Shown piece after piece: positions 35,765 through 44,941 of a stretch of DNA of 64,000 nucleotides (position 1 is the stretch's first letter; the number at the start of each line of letters is the position of its first letter). Origin of the DNA: an uncultured Corynebacterium sp. (GTDB lineage: Bacteria > Actinomycetota > Actinomycetes > Mycobacteriales > Mycobacteriaceae); assembly GCF_902489365.1 (NCBI RefSeq), contig NZ_CABTZR010000001.1, positions 15,153 to 79,152 of the forward strand. Reading direction: 5' to 3'. The notes under the pieces were generated by a model that had not been told where the DNA came from, did not search any database, and worked only from the letters and a program-made list of their open reading frames with translations. The translations under genes were made by a program, and so were the position numbers.

Positions 35765-35962
35765 ATGGCATTCGACAGCGATTCCCTCAACAAGCGCACC
35801 CTGGGCCCGGCCCTGGGCAGCGCGGTCGTCGGCGTGGCGCTGGGAGTCGTGACCATCCTGGGCATTGCCCAATTCTCGCAGGCCGATGCCGTGCCGAACG
35901 ATAATTCCGTCAAGGCCTCCGACGCCGTGATGGGCGGGCCGGAGTACGGCTCCCGCGAGTAA
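35765..35962 (+). CDS. DUF2613 family small membrane protein
   Basis: 65 residues with a single helix (ALGSAVVGVALGVVTILGIA, ~16-36) and a short extracytoplasmic end. The pattern is that of the DUF2613 family, which in corynebacteria and mycobacteria sits directly in front of aftD-type genes. The stop is two bases before the aftD GTG, so the two are surely co-translated, suggesting a helper role for the arabinosyltransferase. No direct function is known. Confidence 0.85.
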   Translation: MAFDSDSLNKRTLGPALGSAVVGVALGVVTILGIAQFSQADAVPNDNSVKASDAVMGGPEYGSRE

Positions 35963-35964
35963 GC

Positions 35965-38900
35965 GTGCGCGCACGCATCGGGGGGCTTTTCTTTTTAGCC
36001 CTCGTGGTTCTGGTGCAGCCGTGGGGGCTGACCGCTGCTGATACCAAGCACGATCTGGTGGCCAACCCGGCTCATTTCTTAGGCGCCGCCCTGCATGCTT
36101 ATACCGATACTTTCACGCTGGGCCAGCTACAGAACCAGGCCTATGGCTACCTCTTCCCGCAGGGCTTGTTCTTCTTGCTGGCGGACCCACTTCCGGATTG
36201 GATAGCGCAACGTGCCTGGTGGTTCCTGGTCCTGGCGGTGGGCTTTGTGGGCTTCTTCCGCGTGGCCCGCACGGTGCTTCCCGCTGCCCCTAGCTTTGCT
36301 GCGCTGGCAGGCGGGGTGCTCTTTGCGCTCTCCCCGCGCACGTTGACCACGCTGGGCGCGATTTCCTCGGAGACCTGGCCGGTTATGCTCGCGCCCTGGG
36401 TGCTGCTTCCCTTCCTGCGGCCGGGCCGGCTGTGCTGGCGGGATGCCGCGCCCTCGGTGGTGGCGGTGGCGTGCATGGGCGCGGTCAACGCCACGGCCAC
36501 ACTCGCTGCTTGCCTGCCGGCGGGTGTGATTCTGCTGTGGCGGCGCGCGGGCAAGGCCGGCCTGGTGTGGTTGGCCGGATGCGCTGCGGTATCCGCGTGG
36601 TGGATTACCCCGCTGCTCATCCTGGGCCGCTATGCCCCGCCTTTTACGGAATTCATCGAGTCCGCCGGCGTGACCACGCGCTGGCTCAACCTGGCGGAAA
36701 TCCTGCGCGGCACCACGAGTTGGGCGCCGTTTGTGGATACCGAACGCGTCGCCGGCAACGAGCTGGCCACCGAGCCGGTCTTCGTGCTTGTCACCGTGGC
36801 CGTGGCCGCCCTGGGTCTAATGGGCCTGGCCCGGCTGCCGCGCGAGTGGGCCTTCATGCTGTTGGTGGGGGTGGCCGTGCTCGGCACGCATGCCACCTGG
36901 TACCTCGACGCGCTCGACGGCCCTCTGGCCGCGCTGCGCAACGTGCATAAGTTCGACCCGCTGGTGCGCATCCCACTGGTACTCGGCGTGGCCGCGATTG
37001 CTGCCAGGGTGAGGCTGCCGCGTTCGGTGGACTTGGGGCGTCGTGAAGCAGCGGGCCTTCTGGTGTGCCTGGTGGTTGCCGGTGCGACCGCCCCGGCGTG
37101 GGCGGGCCGGCTGCTGCCGAAGGGCGCGTACGAGGAGGTGCCCGACTATTGGCATGAGGCCGCCGCTTTCATGAACAACCTGGATACGCGCGTACTCATC
37201 TACCCGCCGGCGTCCTTTGCGCGGCAGGACTGGGGCTGGACGCGCGATGAGCCGGCGCAGCCGCTTCTCGACGTCCCCTGGGCCGTCCGCGACGCCGTCC
37301 CTCTCATCCCGCCCGAGGCTATCCGTGGCCTGGACGGTGCGATGGCGCAGATCGAGCGCGACCCTGCCACAGCACCCGTGGTTTTGCAGCGTCTTGGAAT
37401 CGGGGCCGTCGCGGTGCGCCACGACCTGATTTCTGGTTCTGCGGACCATATCCCGGGCGAGGTCCACACCTTCGGGGAGGTCGATGTCGTCGTCTTCGAC
37501 CCCGACCTCTCCATGAACCTGGCGCCTGCGAATCCGCCGCGGGTGGCGGGCGGTGGGGAATCGCTCGCGCTCCTTTCCGGCCCGCATGAGCTGGTCTCCT
37601 CCGACGCGGACATCGTCACCGATACGCCTGCGCTGCGCGACCGCAACTACGGCACACTCAGCGGCCCGGTTTCCGCGCCGCTGACCTCTGATGACCCCTC
37701 CACCGTGCGCAACCGCCTGCGCGACTATCCCTCCGCTGGCCCGCTGACCCAGGTAGTGGAGCACGATGGCCGCGTCACCGCATCGTCCTCTGCCGCAGAT
37801 GCCTCCGCCTTCGGCGGGGCGAACCCGGCGCATTCTCTCACCGCCGCCGTTGACGACGAGAACTCCACCGCCTGGTGGCCAGCGCCCGGTGATTCCGGCT
37901 GGCTGGAGCTGCATGCCGCGTCCTCGTGGACCTCGCCCACGCTGCGGCTGATGACCACCGGCACGACGGAGGTGACCATCCACAACGGCGATTCTCAGGT
38001 CACGGTCACCATGGAGGCCTACCGCGCCCGCGATATCCGCGTGCCCGGCGCGAAAGCCTCCACCATCCGCATCGAGCCGCAACGCCGCACCGGGATTGCC
38101 GAGGCCTCCATCGTGGACCAGCCCACCCCGCGGCGCCTCGTCACCGTGCCCGATACCTCGCCCGATGCCGAGCAGTTCCTCTTCCAGCAGGACAACGAGC
38201 ACATCCTCATCCGTTCCTTTACTTCCCCGCGCGACATGACCGTGCGGCTCTCCGGTGAAAAAACAGTGCTTATCGACGGCTCCCCCTACGCCCCCAACTC
38301 CACCCTCAACCTGCCCGCCGGTCAGCACCTCGTGCGCACTACCGGCGACTGGGCAGCGCTGACCGATACCGCGTCCGCCTTGCCTGATCCCCTCCCCGCC
38401 TCCTCACACGCATCTTCTGCGGACTCAGCCACTTCTTCTAACCAGGAAGCCGCCGCAGCCGAGCCCTCCACCGACTCTGGCTATACCCCGCTCGCTTCCG
38501 GCGAGACCATCGAGCCCGCCGACCACGACCGCCTTCTCATCACCGGCCGCGCCTTCAATGAGGGGCTGCGCGGCGAGCTGCGCTCCACGCCAGGTTCGGC
38601 GCAAGACTCAGCCCCGGGCTCGACGTCGGCCTCCAGCTCGGAACCACTGCCCCTCGAACCGCGCTCCATTGATGCCGACACGCAAGCTTTCCTCATCCCT
38701 GCTGGCGCAAGCGGCATCTTCCACATGTCTTTTGTTGCCGACCGCGCCTACCGCGTGGGCCTGGGCCTCGGCGGCGCGCTCGCCGCGCTGACCACCGCGC
38801 TGTGCCTGCTCGTTATGGCCCGCAATCCCCGCCGCCATCCCGCCTCCGCTGCCTCGCCTCCTACTTCCGCCTCCCCCGCCCGTTTTGCCCACTCGTCTCT

Positions 38901-39177
38901 CTCGGCGCGTGTCCTTCTGGCACTACTCATCGCGGCAACGATGGCGCTCGTTGCGGGTCTTCCCGGTGTGGCCGCCGCTGCCGCGGCGTGGGCTATTACC
39001 CGCTGGACCACGCTGCGCCCCGACTACCTGGCGGGCGCGCTCACCTTGGCCGCGGGCGCGATGCTCGCCCGCGCACCTTGGCCCGCGGAGGGCTACGCCG
39101 GCGATTCGCTGCTCGTTCAACTGCTGTGCGTCGCGGCTATCACGTGCGCGTGCCTCCCACCCCGCCGCGCCTTATAG
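35965..39177 (+). CDS. aftD: Alpha-(1->3)-arabinofuranosyltransferase AftD
   Basis: 1070 residues, GTG start. A GT-C membrane glycosyltransferase (DUF3367): about 10 helices in residues 1-400, the first loop AADTKHDLVANP holding the likely catalytic aspartate (D26), and the AftD hallmark LRNVHKFDPLVRIPL (~330). A large extracytoplasmic part includes a discoidin-like carbohydrate module (~600-720; NSTAWWPAPGDSGWLELH) and a Ser/Ala/Pro linker, then four helices at the C-terminus. AftD adds branching arabinofuranose to arabinogalactan and lipoarabinomannan using decaprenyl-phosphoarabinose. It is shorter than the mycobacterial enzyme (~1400) but normal for corynebacteria. Confidence 0.9.
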   Translation: MRARIGGLFFLALVVLVQPWGLTAADTKHDLVANPAHFLGAALHAYTDTFTLGQLQNQAYGYLFPQGLFFLLADPLPDWIAQRAWWFLVLAVGFVGFFRVARTVLPAAPSFAALAGGVLFALSPRTLTTLGAISSETWPVMLAPWVLLPFLRPGRLCWRDAAPSVVAVACMGAVNATATLAACLPAGVILLWRRAGKAGLVWLAGCAAVSAWWITPLLILGRYAPPFTEFIESAGVTTRWLNLAEILRGTTSWAPFVDTERVAGNELATEPVFVLVTVAVAALGLMGLARLPREWAFMLLVGVAVLGTHATWYLDALDGPLAALRNVHKFDPLVRIPLVLGVAAIAARVRLPRSVDLGRREAAGLLVCLVVAGATAPAWAGRLLPKGAYEEVPDYWHEAAAFMNNLDTRVLIYPPASFARQDWGWTRDEPAQPLLDVPWAVRDAVPLIPPEAIRGLDGAMAQIERDPATAPVVLQRLGIGAVAVRHDLISGSADHIPGEVHTFGEVDVVVFDPDLSMNLAPANPPRVAGGGESLALLSGPHELVSSDADIVTDTPALRDRNYGTLSGPVSAPLTSDDPSTVRNRLRDYPSAGPLTQVVEHDGRVTASSSAADASAFGGANPAHSLTAAVDDENSTAWWPAPGDSGWLELHAASSWTSPTLRLMTTGTTEVTIHNGDSQVTVTMEAYRARDIRVPGAKASTIRIEPQRRTGIAEASIVDQPTPRRLVTVPDTSPDAEQFLFQQDNEHILIRSFTSPRDMTVRLSGEKTVLIDGSPYAPNSTLNLPAGQHLVRTTGDWAALTDTASALPDPLPASSHASSADSATSSNQEAAAAEPSTDSGYTPLASGETIEPADHDRLLITGRAFNEGLRGELRSTPGSAQDSAPGSTSASSSEPLPLEPRSIDADTQAFLIPAGASGIFHMSFVADRAYRVGLGLGGALAALTTALCLLVMARNPRRHPASAASPPTSASPARFAHSSLSARVLLALLIAATMALVAGLPGVAAAAAAWAITRWTTLRPDYLAGALTLAAGAMLARAPWPAEGYAGDSLLVQLLCVAAITCACLPPRRAL

Positions 39178-39429
39178 GTCCGCGACCGCGCTGCACATAG
39201 CTTGTCCGCCCACTGCCGCAGCCTTCTGGACCGCTGGTTTCGACGCGGACCCGCTACGTATGGTGCTCCGCACAAGGCGCCTTTTGACTGATGCCTTTTG
39301 TCAGATGCCTGCTGCGAAATCGGAGGCGAAGCCAAAGAGGCTAGTTAGGAAGCAGAATCAGTCAAGCCAGCGGCGCTGGCAAGGGATCCGGACCCCACGG
39401 TAGCGGAATGGGAAGCGGAGCCGGCAGAG

Positions 39430-40554
39430 CTATCTGCCTGGCGCGGAAGAGCTCGCAGAGTCAGCAACGCGGCGCGGCAGCGACCGTGGAACCGTGATGC
39501 GGCCGCGAGTAAATGCGAGGGAGCGGATGAGGTCACGGCCGGGGACCTCGACAAGCACGTAGGTCGCAGCGGACAGCACACAGCTAACCACCACAGTAAA
39601 AGCCAGCACCACCGCGAAATCCCAGGCAGCGCCCGAGAAGGCAGACACACCCAACAGCGGGAAGGCAATGGCCAGCACCGCCACATGCCACATGAAAACT
39701 CCATAGGACCAGCGGCCCAGCGCCCGCATCCACTCGGAGGCCAGCCAGCTTTCCCGCGGTGCCAGCGCTACCGGCACCACGATGCAGGCCCCACACACCG
39801 CCCCCGCCGCGATGCGCCGCGCGAACTCGCCGGGTTCTGGATGCACCAGCCCCTGCGGGCCGAACCACTCGCGGCTAGCCAGCCACACGCAGCCCGCGGC
39901 CACGGCCCAGCAAACGGGCCGCACGATGCGCCCGGCGCGCAGGCGTACCCGCGCGGCCTCCGCCTCCGCGGCTAACATTCCCACCGCGAACCAGGAGAAA
40001 TACGCCGGCGGCCAAATCTGCGTGTTGATATCGCCGGATTCATACCCGGCCACAAACGGCAGGAAGCCCCAGAACAAACTCAGCACGCCAGCTCCAGCAA
40101 TCAGCGCAACACGCGGGCGCGCCGAGAGCTTATCCAACAACCACGCCAACAGCGGCAACACCGCATAGAAGGCGAACTCCACGCACAGCGACCACAATTG
40201 CGTTAGCCCGGGAACCAGACCATCGGCAATATAGAGCTGCGTGCCGGTCAGGTTGGTGATGACTTGCGGGAGGGTTAAGGGGGAAGCGTCGGGAAGCAAG
40301 GCGAGTACCGCCACCACGCACACCACATACAGCGGTGCCAAACGCGCCACGCGGGAAAGAAGATACTGCCCCGCCGTGTGCGCATGCCGCCGACGCCACA
40401 GCAAGAAACCGCTGAGCACGAAGAAGACCGCCACCCCATAATCCAAGCGCTCAGCCCAGGCCCAGCCGGTGGCCGTCTGGAAGGACACGTGCGTGATCAC
40501 GACCGCCAACGCTGCCAGCGCACGCACGCCTTCGAGCTCAGGGAGAAAGCGCAT
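39430..40554 (-). CDS. Acyltransferase 3 family membrane protein, likely TmaT (mycolate acetyltransferase)
   Basis: 374 residues with ten helices. LPELEGVRALAALAVVITH opens the acyltransferase-3 fold, with the essential histidine, and FVLSGFLLWRRR follows the second helix. The extreme C-terminus is a short Ser/Arg tail. In C. glutamicum an acyltransferase-3 protein, TmaT, acetylates trehalose monocorynomycolate so that CmpL transporters can export it, and lies in the same region as aftD, mtrP, pck and cmpL1. The context here agrees, so TmaT is the leading candidate; another O-acyltransferase cannot be excluded. It is divergent from the DUF3068 gene. Confidence 0.75.
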   Translation of the reverse strand: MRFLPELEGVRALAALAVVITHVSFQTATGWAWAERLDYGVAVFFVLSGFLLWRRRHAHTAGQYLLSRVARLAPLYVVCVVAVLALLPDASPLTLPQVITNLTGTQLYIADGLVPGLTQLWSLCVEFAFYAVLPLLAWLLDKLSARPRVALIAGAGVLSLFWGFLPFVAGYESGDINTQIWPPAYFSWFAVGMLAAEAEAARVRLRAGRIVRPVCWAVAAGCVWLASREWFGPQGLVHPEPGEFARRIAAGAVCGACIVVPVALAPRESWLASEWMRALGRWSYGVFMWHVAVLAIAFPLLGVSAFSGAAWDFAVVLAFTVVVSCVLSAATYVLVEVPGRDLIRSLAFTRGRITVPRSLPRRVADSASSSAPGR

Positions 40555-40607
40555 GGCCTACTACGATACTATTTCTGCAGTGAATCCCTCGACCGATCGG
40601 AGCTGAC

Positions 40608-41582
40608 GTGTTCCTTCGCTCCCGCCTAGCGCAGGTGACGATTGCCGCAGCGGTGTTCCTCCTACTCGGGTCCATCCTTCCGCCGCTGTACAACAACCAG
40701 TCCCGCCCGCTGCCCAGGGACCTCGACATCACGGTCCGTGCGGAACAGGATGGGGTCGAGTTCACCCGCCACACCTCGACTGCCTCTGCGGAGAAGGATT
40801 CGGTGGCCCGCGCACAATCCACCACCACGCTCACCTTGGATGGCGACACCGTCACGCACATCACCGAGGAATCCCTACTCAACCGCGAGTCCACCTACCC
40901 GGTGGCGGGCCCGAACACGACGCAGAATATCGAGCTTCCCGCCCTTGACCTGCAGGTGGAGGACCAGGTCGAACGCGACGGCATCAGCTACTTTTTCCCC
41001 GCCGGGGCGGAGCAACGTTCCTATCCTTTCTTCGACCCGCTCACCCAGGACACGGAGCCCATCGATTTTCTGCGCGATGAAAAACTCGACAGCATCCCCA
41101 CCTACGTCTTTCACCAGGATGTCGCGCCGGTCTCGCTCGGGGAGGTCTTCGCCTTCGACGCCCACCGCTCCGGCCCCGCGGGCGATTTTTACTCCGCGGA
41201 GTCCCTGGAGCGCTACAACCTCAAGCCGAAATCGCACGTCATCCTCGAGCCTTTCTACGCCGTGAGCCGCACCGTGTGGGTGGAGCCCACGACCGGCACC
41301 ATCGTCAACGAGGAGGAGCACCCGCGCATCTTCTGGGCCACGGATGCGCGCCAGGCCCAGGCCATGGTCGACGCCGATGACACACACGAGCGTGCGCTTC
41401 TCGACGTCCCCCTCTCCTGGTCCGACTCCACCCGCACCGAACGCCTCGACTCTGTCCGCCGGGTCATCGACACGGTCAAGATCCTGAGCCTCGTCGGCTG
41501 GCTGGGCAAAGCCATCGGCGTGGCGTTGCTGGCGGTGGCTGCCGCGATGTTCATGCGCCGCCATGCGGCGCAGAGCGCATAG
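40608..41582 (+). CDS. DUF3068 family exported membrane protein
   Basis: 324 residues, GTG start. An N-terminal helix (LAQVTIAAAVFLLLGSILP), a beta-rich extracytoplasmic domain and a C-terminal helix (LVGWLGKAIGVALLAVAAAMFM) with a basic end give a clasp topology. Segments SYFFPAGAEQRSYPFFDP and TYVFHQDVAP match DUF3068, annotated in some databases as a PorA-related family, although this size and two-helix design differ from the short corynebacterial porins. Role unknown; the neighbours suggest envelope glycolipid assembly. It precedes the membrane protein at 41589 by six bases. Confidence 0.8.
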   Translation: MFLRSRLAQVTIAAAVFLLLGSILPPLYNNQSRPLPRDLDITVRAEQDGVEFTRHTSTASAEKDSVARAQSTTTLTLDGDTVTHITEESLLNRESTYPVAGPNTTQNIELPALDLQVEDQVERDGISYFFPAGAEQRSYPFFDPLTQDTEPIDFLRDEKLDSIPTYVFHQDVAPVSLGEVFAFDAHRSGPAGDFYSAESLERYNLKPKSHVILEPFYAVSRTVWVEPTTGTIVNEEEHPRIFWATDARQAQAMVDADDTHERALLDVPLSWSDSTRTERLDSVRRVIDTVKILSLVGWLGKAIGVALLAVAAAMFMRRHAAQSA

Positions 41583-41588
41583 GCACCC

Positions 41589-43091
41589 GTGACTACGTCC
41601 TGGGCCTCCCTTGCGGTGCGCACCGCCCTGTGTGCGTGGGGCGTGGTGCTCGTTCTCGCGGTGTGCTGGCCCTTCGTGCTGCCCGGCGAGTTCCTGTGGC
41701 GCGACATGGTGCTGCTTGACCGCCCGGCCCTCAGCGCCGCCGCCTTCGGCGCCGGTGATCTTCCTGCACGCAATGCTCCGCAAGACGGCGTGCTCGCTCT
41801 TCTCGGCGGGGCGTGGTTGGCCAGGTTCTTCATCCTTGCCGCTGCGAGCGCCTCGGCATGGGTGGCGGGCCGTTGGGCATGCCAGCGCACACAATTCAGC
41901 CCATGGGCGGCAGCCGCGGCAATGGCGTGCGCGGTGGCCAATCCTTTCGTCATCGAGCGGCTCTTACAGGGCCAGTGGTCATTGGCGTTAGCCGCCTGGT
42001 TAGCACCCGTGATCGCATGGGGATGCCTCACTGCGCGCCCGCGCGTGGCGTGGCTGGCGCTGTGGGCCGCGTCCTTGACGCCTACCGGCGGGCTCTTCGG
42101 GGGCCTCATCGCGGTTGTCTGTGAGCGCGAAGGGCGAAAAAGGTGGCTCTTCGCGTGCGGCTCAGTCTTGCTGTGGTTGCCGTGGTTGGTTCCCAGTTTC
42201 ATGGGCGGTGTACTCACCGCCCCCGGCACCCCCGGTGACCCCGCCGCCCAGGCCGCGGCCTTCGCCCCGCGCGCGGAGGCCTACGTGGGCACGGTTGGCT
42301 CTCTCCTCGGCTTCGGCGGCATCTGGAATGCCGCAGCGGTGCCGACCTCCCGCGAGCACGGCTTCGCCCTAGCAGGCCTGGCCGTCGCCGCCCTCGCCGT
42401 CCTGGGCGCCACCCGGCTTCCCCGGCGCGAGCTGCGTCCGCTGGCCGCCCTGGCGATAATCGGGATGGGCCTGGCCATCCTCGGCGCGCTGGTACCTGGT
42501 CTCACTGCCTTCGCCATCGAGCACATTCCCGGTGCGGGTTTGCTGCGCGATTCCTCCAAGCTCACCTTGCTCGCCCTGCCGCTGGCGGTTGCCGGAATCG
42601 CGTCCCTGCGCCAGCTTCCGGCCACGGTCGCGCTGTGTGCATGCCTGCTCCAAGCCCCCGATGCGCCGCGGGAGCTCGCCGTGTTGAAGCCGCGCGAAAC
42701 GGGCATCGACCGCCAGCTCATCAACGAGCTCGACGGGCGCCTGACCTTCTTCGCCGACCGTCCCGCCATGGTGCCGCTCGAAAACGGCATCGCCCTGGAC
42801 CCCTATTCCAAGGCCGCCAACAAGCTCGACTCCGGCGAGCTCACCGTAGACGGTGTGACAGCGGATGAGCCATCGCCGCGCTACCTGGCGGCCGCCGAGG
42901 CCTGGACCAACCGCGACCTCCACCGATTAGAAGAGCTCGGCGTGGGCACAGTCGTCGAAAAGGGAAGCATCGTTGCCACCACGAACGCCCAACCGGCACC
43001 CGCCCCGTGGATTCTTAGTGCCGCCTGGTGCGCACTTCCGCTTCTAGCAGTTCTTCGAAGCGCGCGCCGGTTTTCTCCCACGAAAAAGTAG
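41589..43091 (+). CDS. Polytopic membrane protein, GT-C glycosyltransferase-like
   Basis: 500 residues, GTG start, about ten helices. LPGEFLWRDMVLLDRPAL in the first outside loop holds conserved Asp residues, and GLLRDSSKLTLLALPLAVAG is laid out like the AftD segment LRNVHKFDPLVRIPL, so a GT-C fold related to arabinosyltransferases is plausible. I do not recognise a named family. It probably works with the DUF3068 protein (same operon) on an exported sugar or lipid. Its 3' end overlaps the convergent GT4 gene by 77 bases. Confidence 0.6.
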   Translation: MTTSWASLAVRTALCAWGVVLVLAVCWPFVLPGEFLWRDMVLLDRPALSAAAFGAGDLPARNAPQDGVLALLGGAWLARFFILAAASASAWVAGRWACQRTQFSPWAAAAAMACAVANPFVIERLLQGQWSLALAAWLAPVIAWGCLTARPRVAWLALWAASLTPTGGLFGGLIAVVCEREGRKRWLFACGSVLLWLPWLVPSFMGGVLTAPGTPGDPAAQAAAFAPRAEAYVGTVGSLLGFGGIWNAAAVPTSREHGFALAGLAVAALAVLGATRLPRRELRPLAALAIIGMGLAILGALVPGLTAFAIEHIPGAGLLRDSSKLTLLALPLAVAGIASLRQLPATVALCACLLQAPDAPRELAVLKPRETGIDRQLINELDGRLTFFADRPAMVPLENGIALDPYSKAANKLDSGELTVDGVTADEPSPRYLAAAEAWTNRDLHRLEELGVGTVVEKGSIVATTNAQPAPAPWILSAAWCALPLLAVLRSARRFSPTKK

Positions 43092-44106
43092 CAGCCAACT
43101 CGCGCGCCCCGTTGCCTAAACGGTGGCGGAGGGAGGGATCGTCGACAAGCGTGCGCACCGCTTGGGCGAACTCCTCCTCGCGCTGCACCAGCACACCGGT
43201 CCTGCCGTTGATTACGCTGTCTTGCAGGCCAAACACATAACCTACCGTGGGCACCCCATGTTGGGCCGCCTCCATGACTGCCAAACCCCAGCCTTCTTTT
43301 CGAGACGGCATAAGGTGCACATCGGCGCGCGCGAGCAGCGCATGCTTATAATCCTCCGTCACCTGACCGCGGAAGCGCACGCGCTTTTCCACCCCATGGG
43401 CGCGCGCATACTCGCGCAGGTGGGATTCCCACCAGCCGGAACCGATGACGTCGAGAAGCGCGCCCGGAATCCGCGCCACGGTGTCCATCGCGTGCTCAAT
43501 CTGCTTGTGCGGCACCAGGCGCGACAGCGTCACCAGGTGGATATCGGCCTCGCGCTCCAGGGTGGGGACATGCTCCGGCAAGGAATCCACACCGTTTTCA
43601 ATGATGTGCGCGCCGTGAATCCCCAGCTTCTCCAGGTCGCGCTTCGAGGCCTCCGAGACCGTCACCCATGTGTTGTGGCGGTAGAGCGCGGGGACTACAC
43701 GGGATTCCAGGAACCAGCCCAGCCGCGCCAGCACGGGTCCGGCCACCGGCCACTGCTCGCGGTGGCAGTGGTGCGTCAGGATCACCACGGGCGCGCGGGT
43801 AGCCAGGCGCGCGAAGAAGGGGATGCCGTTGTGGGTATCCACCACAACGTCAGCGCCGCGCAAAGCGCGGCGCCCCAATAAAATCGACAACAGCGCGCGC
43901 GGATACACGCTGAACTTGGCACCTGCGCGCGAATAGAGCACGCCGTTGCGGCGTTCGCGCTTAGCGGCGTTCATGTGGCGCGCGGTGCGGAAGACCACCT
44001 CGTGGCCCTGGGCGGCGAGGTATTCCCCGACGCGCTCGAGGTAGCGCTCGGAGCCGCCACCTTGCGGGTGGGTGGAATCGCGCCAGCACAAAAGAAGGAT
44101 TTTCAT
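43015..44106 (-). CDS. Glycosyltransferase family 4
   Basis: 363 residues with a GT-B fold. HPQGGGSERYLERVGEYLAAQG at the N-terminus is the acceptor-side loop, and SRKEGWGLAVMEAAQHGVPTVG contains the Ex7E motif that binds the sugar nucleotide. It is cytoplasmic and probably transfers a hexose or mannose to a lipid carrier; donor and acceptor are unknown. It is divergent from the MtrP-like gene by 24 bases and its end is embedded in the 41589 gene. Its place between aftD, TmaT- and MtrP-like genes suggests a role in envelope glycolipids. Confidence 0.85.
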   Translation of the reverse strand: MKILLLCWRDSTHPQGGGSERYLERVGEYLAAQGHEVVFRTARHMNAAKRERRNGVLYSRAGAKFSVYPRALLSILLGRRALRGADVVVDTHNGIPFFARLATRAPVVILTHHCHREQWPVAGPVLARLGWFLESRVVPALYRHNTWVTVSEASKRDLEKLGIHGAHIIENGVDSLPEHVPTLEREADIHLVTLSRLVPHKQIEHAMDTVARIPGALLDVIGSGWWESHLREYARAHGVEKRVRFRGQVTEDYKHALLARADVHLMPSRKEGWGLAVMEAAQHGVPTVGYVFGLQDSVINGRTGVLVQREEEFAQAVRTLVDDPSLRHRLGNGARELAATFSWEKTGARFEELLEAEVRTRRH

Positions 44107-44130
44107 GTCGAGGAACTAGCCTAGTGGGTT

Positions 44131-44886
44131 ATGAAACGCACCCGTGCCTTGGCCACCCTGCGCCGCTCCTGGCGGCTGCTGCGCTCCTTCCGCTTCGAGC
44201 AGTCAGCGCCCGCAGTCTTTTATGGCGGTCTGGCTGAGGACACCGCCGCGCTTGTCGATGCCCTCTCCCGCGACCATTCCCTCTCCCTCACCGGCGCGCG
44301 CGTGCTCGACGTCGGGGGCGGGCCCGGCTATTTCGCTTCGGCCTTTGCCCAGCGCGGGGCCAGTTATGTGGGGCTGGAGCCCGACGTGGGTGAAATGGCC
44401 GCCGCCGGCATCGAAGTGGCCCAGGCTGTGCGCGGCGATGGCACGTGTTTGCCCTTTGCGGATGACACCTTCGACATCGCGTATTCCTCCAACGTGGCCG
44501 AGCACATTCCCAACCCGTGGGACATGGGCCAGGAGATGCTGCGCGTGACCAAGCCCGGCGGGCTGGTGATGGTGAGCTACACGGTATGGCTGGGGCCTTT
44601 CGGCGGGCACGAGACCGGCCTGTGGGAGCACTACGTGGGCGGCGAGTTCGCCCGCGACCGCTATACCCGCCGCCACGGCCACCCGCCGAAAAACGTGTTT
44701 GGCTCCTCGCTCTTCGCGCTGTCTGCCCGCGAAGGCCTGGACTGGGCGCGCAGCGTGACGTCGCAAGGCTCACAGCTCCTTGCAGCTTTCCCGCGCTACC
44801 ACCCTGCCTGGGCCTGGTGGGTGCTAAAGGTGCCGGTGCTGCGCGAGTTCCTTACCTCCAACCTGGTCCTCGTCCTACGCGCTTAA
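44131..44886 (+). CDS. Class I methyltransferase, MtrP-like (mycolate transport)
   Basis: 251 residues. VLDVGGGPGYFASAFAQRG is the SAM-binding motif I, LEPDVGEMAAAG motif II-like, and DDTFDIAYSSNVAEHIPNP a typical class I segment. In C. glutamicum the methyltransferase-like MtrP, needed for export of mycolates together with TmaT and CmpL, is encoded just beside pck as this gene is, so I assign it as MtrP-like by family plus position. Which substrate it methylates, if any, is not known. No membrane helix is apparent except a weak C-terminal hydrophobic stretch. Confidence 0.75.
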   Translation: MKRTRALATLRRSWRLLRSFRFEQSAPAVFYGGLAEDTAALVDALSRDHSLSLTGARVLDVGGGPGYFASAFAQRGASYVGLEPDVGEMAAAGIEVAQAVRGDGTCLPFADDTFDIAYSSNVAEHIPNPWDMGQEMLRVTKPGGLVMVSYTVWLGPFGGHETGLWEHYVGGEFARDRYTRRHGHPPKNVFGSSLFALSAREGLDWARSVTSQGSQLLAAFPRYHPAWAWWVLKVPVLREFLTSNLVLVLRA

Positions 44887-44941
44887 CCCCTCAAAACGAC
44901 GAATACTCCCCCGCAGGGGAGCATCCGTTTAACGGCGAAGA

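Noticed and set aside
39178..39429. Possible small gene between aftD and the TmaT-like gene
   Set aside because: No frame has a start signal or coherent composition; only imperfect short repeats are seen.
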